A stretch of 64,000 nucleotides of DNA from Litoditis marina (taxonomy: Eukaryota; Nematoda; Chromadorea; Rhabditida; Rhabditidae). Position numbers and translations under genes: made by a program. Numbering within the stretch: the first letter of the stretch is position 1; the number at the start of each line of letters is the position of its first letter. The stretch is taken from contig OZ038436.1 of NCBI GenBank assembly GCA_964036275.1, positions 22,595,904-22,659,903 of the forward strand. The letters are read 5' to 3'. Under the pieces are notes generated by a model. That model searched no databases. It was not told the origin of the DNA and was given only the letters and a program-made list of their open reading frames with translations. Shown piece by piece: positions 30,201 through 39,200 of the stretch.

Positions 30201-33200
30201 AAAGCGGGTATACCAGACAATCAAGCAGGAGTGTTGATCTACCTCGCGGACAGAGCGACAAAAGTGGGACCATCTTCGTTAGCGCTGGAGTTGGCTGCCT
30301 ACAAGTTCTGCAACGATCCTCCGGAATCTCCCACGATGAGATTAGCTTCCCTGATAGTTTCGGGTGCAGCAAGAACGAAGAAACACCTACCCGCACCGGC
30401 CGCCACCGAAGGTGAGCTCTTTTTCTGGGTGTACTAACGATTTTCGTTAAAACCGGTCGAAAAATCTAGCGATCTCGGTCTGAAGGAACTGAGCACGACA
30501 GGCAATCGTTCGGTTACGTTTATCCTATAGTCACATTTGGTTTATCGGTCGTGGTACTGACCAGACTTAGTTTCATTAGTTACATATTCAGTATATATCC
30601 GGTGAATACAGAAGTTCTCCATTACCGGTAATTCGTAATACCATACGACATCTTGCTTACAGATCACATTCGAAACGTAATCCAGTGGTACAGCCGGAAC
30701 GACTCGATTCGGAATCACCGTGGAGTTGTCGCCGTGCTCCTATCATGGGTGGGACTTCTACGAGTATCTGAAGCAGCGAATCTGAAGTGGGGAGATCTGA
30801 AGGCAGACGGAAAACGTCTGGAACTAGCTGTGTCAAGAGCGAAAAATGACCAGCTCGCAAAAGGTAAGGAAACAGCTGATTCTTGTGTCTAACGATAACG
30901 AGCTTACGTTTGAGCAATAAATCGCGTAGTTCACGCAGGAATTATTCAGGAGAGATTGCTACAATAAAGGCAGAAACACGTCAAATCTTTTCCGACAGTA
31001 GTCGTAAGTTAGAGCAAAAAAGGAAATAGACGGGATTACGACATTGTTCGGTATTATTTTATTCAAGTGTGTTTCTGTAGTTCGTGATCTCAATGATACC
31101 AACTCTCAGGCCGGTCAACTTTCGTGGAGTACAGAAACGGCGGCACTCTGCATTGTATTCTGGAGGCATGGAGAGATAGGCAAGAAAAACCTCCATCCGA
31201 CGACTCCTTCGTGCTCTCCAATCTGAACAACGGTTCCAAAATATCCGAACCGGCACTGGCAAAGGAAGCAAAAAGGGTATTACACGAATCAGGTTAGAAA
31301 TCAGGTCATTCCGTTTTGTTCTCGTTTTTATTTTTTTTTCTGGGGTTTGTACACAAGAATTGCGGTTGGCTCTTCATTGTTGGCACGCAGGGCAGCCTAA
31401 TTAAGAACATCACCGACGTCTTCATTTATCTAGGTTTTTTTGTTTTTTTGCTTTCTTCAATTTCGGTGAAAGACAGACGAGCTAACGATCATGTTTTATT
31501 CTCAGTAAAAAACGCTGTACGTAAGAAACCGTTCGTCTCAGGTTGTCCGAACTCTCTCACCCATCACTCACTGAGACGAGGTTCAGCACAAGCCGCTCTC
31601 GCAGCCGGAGTCAGTCAAGAACAAGTGCAAAGACGGGGCCGATGGAGATCGGCTAATGGCATGGCGCCTTACCTCAAGGACTGCGAAGAGGGTCAGGGTG
31701 GTCTAGCATCGCTGCCAGACCCAGTCTAAGTATCGTATCACGTGTTGATTGTAATTGTTTATTGTTAAGTATTCCTGTTATGTAGCACAATATTGTAGCA
31801 CTCGTCATTCAGGGTCATCGCACCACTTTATGCGTCCTTCGTTTTCTGCTACTAGAATATTATTTGGTTGCTAAAAGTTTGTTTCGGTTCGGTTACAAAT
31901 AAAGACGTATCGTCTATCTGCGGTTTTTCTGGTTGTTCAAAAACAAGCTATTAACTTGTACCATTTTTGTTTCATTTCTACATTTCAATTCTATTCTGTT
32001 TGTTTGTTTAACTCAGGCATATATTTTCATCTCACCATCTGACGTCGGACTCCAACCAGCCCACCATCGAGACCAGCCGGTAGCACAAAAGAAACGCCGA
32101 AGCCCCGACACCGAACAGCAGCAGGAGTCGACGGATCCAGACGGATATATCAAAGTGATATGATAAGATTATCATTGTGTGTTTACCTGTCCACTACATG
32201 AAGCGATTCCCTCCACATGAAGCGATTCCCACCAAACTGTCGTTTAGCACAGTAATTGTGTTTATTTGGGAGTCCGACTCGTAAGAGGAGGACGATAAAA
32301 TAACAGTAATTTACTGTTTTGCAACGACGTTTGTCCTGAGTAATTGAAAAAAATAGTTTTCCTCCTACAAAAACTTTAAATACAGAGGATTGAGACGAAC
32401 TAAATGGGCTTCGCAAAAAAATGAAAACCATGAATATATAATTCCTACAAACTTCTCTGCTGGTCCATAAATCAGTAAAATGTGACTAGTCGACAGAAAA
32501 GATTTAAATACGTGAAACTTGAATATTTTGCATCAAAAATCGCCAAATGATTAGCAAAAAAAGGTCTGTTTTCGAATAATCTAACTATGTGGTTGTGGTC
32601 AACTTCTCACCCCTTCTTGTCGGCCTCCTTTCTGCGTTTGGCGAGCGTCTGCTTCAGCGTGAACAGCTTCTCGTTGCTGTCATCTGGCAATGGCAGCATT
32701 CCATTCTCAATCAGTCTGGCCACACAACTCGCGAAATGGAACAGATTAGTAGCTGCTGCCAGCTGCGCGTCCTTCGTCTTCAGCACAGCTTCTGGAAATA
32801 AGTGTACTACAATATATGTGAATCAAGAAACCAATTGGTTCGTAGTTAATTTTTATTAAACATGATACGGCAATCTAATGATACAATGATTCATTTGTAC
32901 GCAAAGACTTTTTAAGAGAGACTTTCAGCAGAAAATATTTCCTCCGAAAATATCGGGCGGTCGCTTCTTTTTTTCCCAGCCAAGAGCCAATAACTCTAAA
33001 CTTTCCACTTACCATCCACTTCTCGGCTAGATTTGAGTACTCGTAGCATGGGGGGCAGCATCTCACATGCTCCCTGGAAGACCGTCCTTGCGTAGTCGAG
33101 TGTCCGAGCTCCCTCGCCAGTCAGTGGCTTCGAAAGACGGGAAAACAGCGGGTGAACTGGAAAAAAGAACGACATCAGAAAACTTATAAACACAAACAGA

Positions 33201-36200
33201 TCAGTCACTAGTCAGTTACCTAATTAAAACTCATTCATCTAGTAACTCGATTATTTCCAATGTACCACACCTTATTTATGAGAAAATACGATTATACAGT
33301 CTTGAAGACAAGTAATGAATGGTGTTTCGAATTCAGTGCGAATTCAGAATGTATAACAAGTCTGAAAACCAATAATCAGTTTGATCATTTCAAAATGATG
33401 AACACAAAGAAGGGCAGAAACATGTACCAAACCGATCGACCTACTTGTGTCATCCATTTTCTGTTTGGCCCTCTCGATTTCAGACCACAGCCAGCTGTCC
33501 ACTTTCATGACGAACTGCACGTCCTGCATCAGTTCACAGTTGATGAGCCACTCGGTACAGTGGTAGGACACCAACACTGTCATCAGGGTACCAAAGTCCA
33601 CCTCCTGAAATCAAATCAAATTGTTCGAATATAACAATCTGGATGAAAGCACAACTGATGGTAACACTACTAATAACCTAATTGTTGCTCATTGAATAAC
33701 ATTGACGATTTGCACAAAAAAGGAAAATAGAACCTGAAGTAAAATACCGAATTTCAACTTTTGTAAATGCTGACATGATCATAATCTGTTGCATTTATCC
33801 TGTAAACTACAAGGTAAAAATGTTTCTGTAACAGAAGTTCTTCTCCCTATGTTACCAATTATATCAAAACTTCTTGCGAGCATTGATCCGGAAACACGAA
33901 CTAAAAAATATGCTACCTTTTGAGTGTGCTCCGAGAGTGTGTGATGAACACTGATGAGCCCCAGTGCGCGAGACCAATCGGCCGCGTCTCTGGGGTTCAG
34001 AAGATGCTTGTTCGGGTTTTCGGCAATGTACGACAGCATCTGAAAGCAAGAAAACATACTGAACCCGTGAATACCCGAGGTCCCGAAATGACTAGGTAAC
34101 GAAGGCTAGAAATGTAGGTCATTTTTGAATCAGCTATGGTTACACCTCTCATTCATTTCCATCTCTTTCTGCTTCCCAATTGGCTATAGATTTCATGCAC
34201 AATAGTACCCCGATTAGGCAATGAGTTCACATTGTGGAAAACTGAAAAATTTACCTTGCTTCCGACACTTTTCACCGTCACCCCGAAAACGCTATGAGTG
34301 CCACACATGAAGGCCTTTGTCAACTGAAATGGAGTGCCATGTTATGTAAAATGAAACAATACAAAACAATGCTACTCGAGTAACTTGTGTAAAACTGAAA
34401 CATTGGAAATTCTTGGTCAATAACACCTATAACATCAATCCTTGTAGAAAAAATTGCTCGCCCTTGATTTTGACGGCTATCACAACGTTCACAACTATTG
34501 GACTAGTGGACTCATTCTATGCTATACGGTCCATTGACGGGAGAACGTGATAAATGTTGAAATCGTCTTAGTTCTGACCCTAAAAACGTATCAAATAACT
34601 ATATAGAAGATATATTAAACACGTACATCGACAGCTGATGGATAGAACAGCTGCTCAGCGACACTGATGTTGGATATGAAACGACGCATCAGAGAAGCAT
34701 CCACCGCCACGTCCTGTAATTACCATATTTTTCATAAAAAAATATTAAAACTATTACCAAAAGAACAATCTTGGATTCAATTGTTTCAGATCCCATAGTA
34801 AATGACGGAATGGATACCGCTCAATCTTAGGCGAAAACGCGTGACCTCGCATTCTAATCGTTCAATTCGGAATTTTCCATACCAAACCTGGTTCCCTTGA
34901 CGAATATAAAGTATGGGAGATCTCTTAAATCGGAGAAAACATTCACCTGGATGACTTGCTGCGAGATGTTCTTGGGCGCATTCAGCATGGGCCAGATGAC
35001 CGAGAGGAAGGGGTTCTGTAGGGCGGCGGTACCGTCCGCGGTGACAGAACCAACCAGACGCTTGTAGTAGTACGCATTCAAGTCGAACAGACTACCCTGC
35101 AATATCAATATTCAAACACTCATCTAGCTTAATCAGTGACACAACCACAGATCAACAATTTAAACATGGTACCAAAATTTGAAAAAAATGATCAAAATAG
35201 CAATACTTCACGAAATAGCGAAAATTTAATCGGAGGTGACTTCAATTCCTCGCCTGCAATACAAACTTCAAAGTTGCCGTAAGCTCACTTTATATATAAG
35301 AAGTTAAGAAGGTTCTCTAAGTCGTGATCGTGACGCATTATCTGATACTAGTAAGAGGATTCATTTCAGAGAGCAAACTAGACTAACCATAAGGTTGTCG
35401 TCCTTGTCCTTGTATGTGAGCAGAAGAGAAGATTTGTCACACTCAAGCAAACCACTCTTTGACCTGAAGTGAAACATCACATTTGTTTTTGTTGAAACCA
35501 ATTTCCGGGACTATTTTACTTTCGCCCCCCACTTTTTCCGTTTCAACCGAAATAGGTCCTGTGTTACTTTCACCCCCCCCCACCATGGGGGGTGAAAGTA
35601 ACATGACTCCGTTTCAACTAAGAATTAAAAGGGTGGGGGGCGATTGTTAAAGATTGCCAGGCATGTTACTTTCACCCCCCAATTTACGTTAGTGGGGGGT
35701 GATTGTACAATGTCGACATTTAACTTTAGCCCCCCACTCTACCATACATTTACCTTTTACCCCCCACCGTGGCGGGGGGCAAACTATCACGGGGGGTGCG
35801 ATTGTACAGTGGGGGCCGAAAGTAAAATTTTCCCCAATTTCCAGTTCTTCTCTCGAAAAATAACTCATAGAATAGATAGCTTTCATCCGTAACATCCGTT
35901 TAAATGTTCAGTGTGAAAAGGAACCGAAAACCTGAATTACTATATTCACACTGCAACATCTCAGCAAGTACTTTATTCAAATCAAGTACTGTAGGCTGTG
36001 AATGTAGGACATACCTGTTTGAGCTGGACGTGGCGTCAGGATCTACTCGTTCCCTTTCTCTGACCAATGTTCGCACGGACACCCATTTCACTCCAACGGC
36101 TATGGTATGCTTAAATAACATCATTAATATTCGGGATAACAAAAGCGTTACAACTTACAACGATATATAAATGTTTCAAGTCTATAATCTGCATCAGAAG

Positions 36201-39200
36201 CCTTATCTACCCTAACCCTACCTATGGATAGAACCAGAACGCTACCTGGAATCTGGGTACAATGTTGGGGTCTGAGAAGCTGCGCTGATCGGGTGGAGTC
36301 TCCTCTTCGCCCTCCACTCTGGATGGAGCCACGCAGTAGAGATACAGCGACAGTCCGGTCACAGAGGAAGCCGGATTTTTGCGAACGCTGAAAATATGAC
36401 AACGGTGCGTGACTGTGTAGTGTCGAAATATGTATTCTGAATACGGTAAACAGCTATTTTGGAGTGAAGTATCATTCGAAGCACGATTTTTCCCCAAAAG
36501 TAAACCTAGTGATCCACCAACCACATTCTCGAGACTCTTTCTACTTCTGAAAGACTCTTTCTAGTTGTTACCGGAGAAAAGTGAAACCAGAAACGAAACC
36601 GCGAAAACTAACTCGTATGCCGCCCAGAACCATAGATCTCCGTGGGGATCATCATCGGGTACCATGTAAGTGAGATGGCGCAGAGGAGCAGAACACGGAT
36701 AGATCCACTGGCTTCTGAATCGCAAACACTGTTGGAAAACGTAAGTTTTTTTAATCTCCAACTTGATTACATTAACTTTACATAGAAATAATGATCCAAA
36801 ATTAATCGAATTACTACCACATTAAATTTGAAGAAAAATTGGGAAAACTAAATTTATTCTACAAAAAGGTGAGCTTGTATAATAAACAAGCTAAGTAACT
36901 AAGACTAAGAATAACTGCTCATAATAACGACATAGAATTTAATCGTTTGTTATATAACCAGACAGAGTAACCAACTGACATGGTAGTCTCGGCCCCGAGC
37001 GAGACGGTGATTATTCCACCAAAAGAGAGGCCAATCACCAGCAGGTTCCCTCTCGCCATAAACTCTAGAGCAGTCACCTCAACCGATTCTGAAAATATGA
37101 TATCAATACACCATATTGAATTGATAATTCATCATCAGAATAAGATTGCATATCCATATTCGAACCCTCGACTCAAAATATCAAATTCAGGTGAAAGTAA
37201 CAAGTAATGTGTGCAACACAACACTAGTTACAGGTGTTTTCCATTAACAACTTGAATGTAACATATCTCAGACACGTATGAGCCAAGATTTAAAAATTGA
37301 ACTAAGTTATAAGTTATTAGAAAGAAAAGCAAACCTGTAGGAAACTGTCTGCTAACCCTGCTGACGCCCATCTCATCTTTTGCCTTGTAAGCAAACAACT
37401 TGCCGTCCGATGAATGAAACGGCTCTGAATAATACTTTATTAACACGAATGTTTTCTTCTTCTTAACGCTTTTAACATTAGAATTGACTGTTCGACAGAT
37501 CTCTTGCAGGTCCAGGAAGTTTGTCTCTACTGTACAATCTGTATTTCTGAGCTTCCCAGACTTTTGACTGGAAACAATTCCTACACACTTATGACGCTAC
37601 TGGTTCTGATGATCGAAATGAATTGTCTTATTCTTCCAGTAAATACACACTGAAAAATTTAGATTTAGATTCAGCAAGACACATACAACGCATACGCCAG
37701 TAACGTGTGACTATTGTACAAGTCGAAATCCGAAAAGTACTCTGTTTTCACATATAGGATACTCACTCAGTCCATCTGTTAGTTTGACCCTTCGTCCCAC
37801 GTCAGACCCATCCACAGTCTCCCTCGAGGCTGATGACGAACTGAAGGAGCCAATGTAGCAGTGAGCATTAGTAGTACCTGAAAGAGAGAAAATTAGGATA
37901 AAATATTGCTAGAACAAGAAATTCACATATTCGTCGGTCTAAACATCCCCCAAAACCCTAAAATGACAATAACTTATATTCATTTGAACATTTGCCTGAA
38001 GCCCAAGCCACGTATTCTTTGAACGTTTAGAACACTAGGAATTCAACTATACGCCCGGAGGCCGTAAAATATTAACGTGCTTCTCTCCTTCCCTGCTCAC
38101 GTTGGTTCGAGAAACTGTAATTCTGTAATTGTAACCGACGGTAACCAAAATGTAGTCCCGGCCTCTACATATAAACGACTAATCAACGTACTCACCAATC
38201 ACAAACATGTGTACCCAGTCCCTCATTTTCTTATTTAGGCCAGTGGTCTTCTTCATGGCCTCATCGCATATCAGAACACGAGCGGAGGTGATCTGAAAGA
38301 AAAATGTCACACGGAGTATGAACGGCCAATTCTTCAAGGAATCGATTACCTCGTTAACCGCACCAGTTGACCATTAGTTAAATAGTGTAAACAATCAACG
38401 ATCAACAACCGGAATACATCACTGTTCAAAAAGCTAACGTAATTAGAGATCAGCGAAAAACTGTGACTTTTGAAGAACCTACTCAAACGTGACTGATTTG
38501 TCATAAATTTTTCTAGGCAAAATTATTTGGGTTCATGTATTGGTCTTCTAATTGAAAATCGTTTTTTGTTTCGAAAAATGAGAATAGCTGAATGTTACTG
38601 GTCGGTAGGGAGCGTACCTCATTAGGAATGAGAAGCTTTTCCACGATGTCGAGTCTGCTACCCCGGACTGTTTCGTGTAGCAGAGCTACAAAGGCTGGTC
38701 CTTCAGAAGCGCTTTTGGTGTGCACAGTAACGAACAGACCGAACCCGCCTCCTGCAACACAAATATGACTTCATGCTTATTCACATACATACTTGAAACG
38801 GTACGAAAATAATCAATATTGAGAGGAAACGACGAAAATCAGTAACCACTTCATTCTGTATACTGTCTCCGAATCTTTAAGTCTCATTACAATTATTTGT
38901 GCTCATACAGTAATTTCAGCCTACGCGGTATTTACAACCACGATTAATTAAATTAGAAGTGCGAGACAGAAAAAGGTCCAAATACCTTCAGACGGTAATA
39001 AATCGACGTCTTGGATTGTGCAGCCGGGCTCGAAACTGAACTGCCCACAGCCTGTCTTCGTTGCACGGCAGAATATCTCCAGCGAATGGTTGTACCAGGT
39101 GGCCACGAACGATGTGAGCTCACCTGAGAGAAATGTTTTTGAATGAATACATTAGTTCATTTTCATATTATAAATTCATTTTCCTTCTATCTACAAAAAA

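Larger units (their letters stand above)
26523..32303 (+). mobile_element. Tyrosine-recombinase retroelement with split direct repeats (Ngaro/PAT-like), in an ELYS intron
   Basis: The order is A1 (26523-26667), gag (26846-27559), RT/RNase H (to 29525), B1 (29529-29617), A2 (29616-29760), YR gene (to 31729), B2 (32215-32303). A1 and A2 differ at one base that I can see over 143 bp; B1 and B2 are identical over 89 bp. The left edge 'tat|aagtg' and right edge 'ataa|cag' share only an AA, with no target-site duplication, as expected for YR integration rather than DDE integrase. It lies wholly between ELYS exons 32791-32611 and 26371-26263 and is antisense to ELYS. Split direct repeats plus gag, RT-RH and YR place it among YR retrotransposons (DIRS order); Ngaro or PAT is the likely group, though each half being bounded by A and B is unusual. 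Confidence 0.9.

Noticed and set aside
31040..31226. YR exon 4 starting at the earlier acceptor (tttctgtag, about 31080).
   Set aside because: That frame reaches a stop (ATC TGA). The acceptor ctcag ending at 31109 keeps phase and gives a continuous recombinase-like segment.
32611..32791. Terminal exon of a separate gene (the frame ends KKG then TGA).
   Set aside because: The TGA is inside the donor GG|GTGAGA. Splicing across the retroelement to 26371 continues the ELYS helical domain in phase, so ELYS is one gene and not two.
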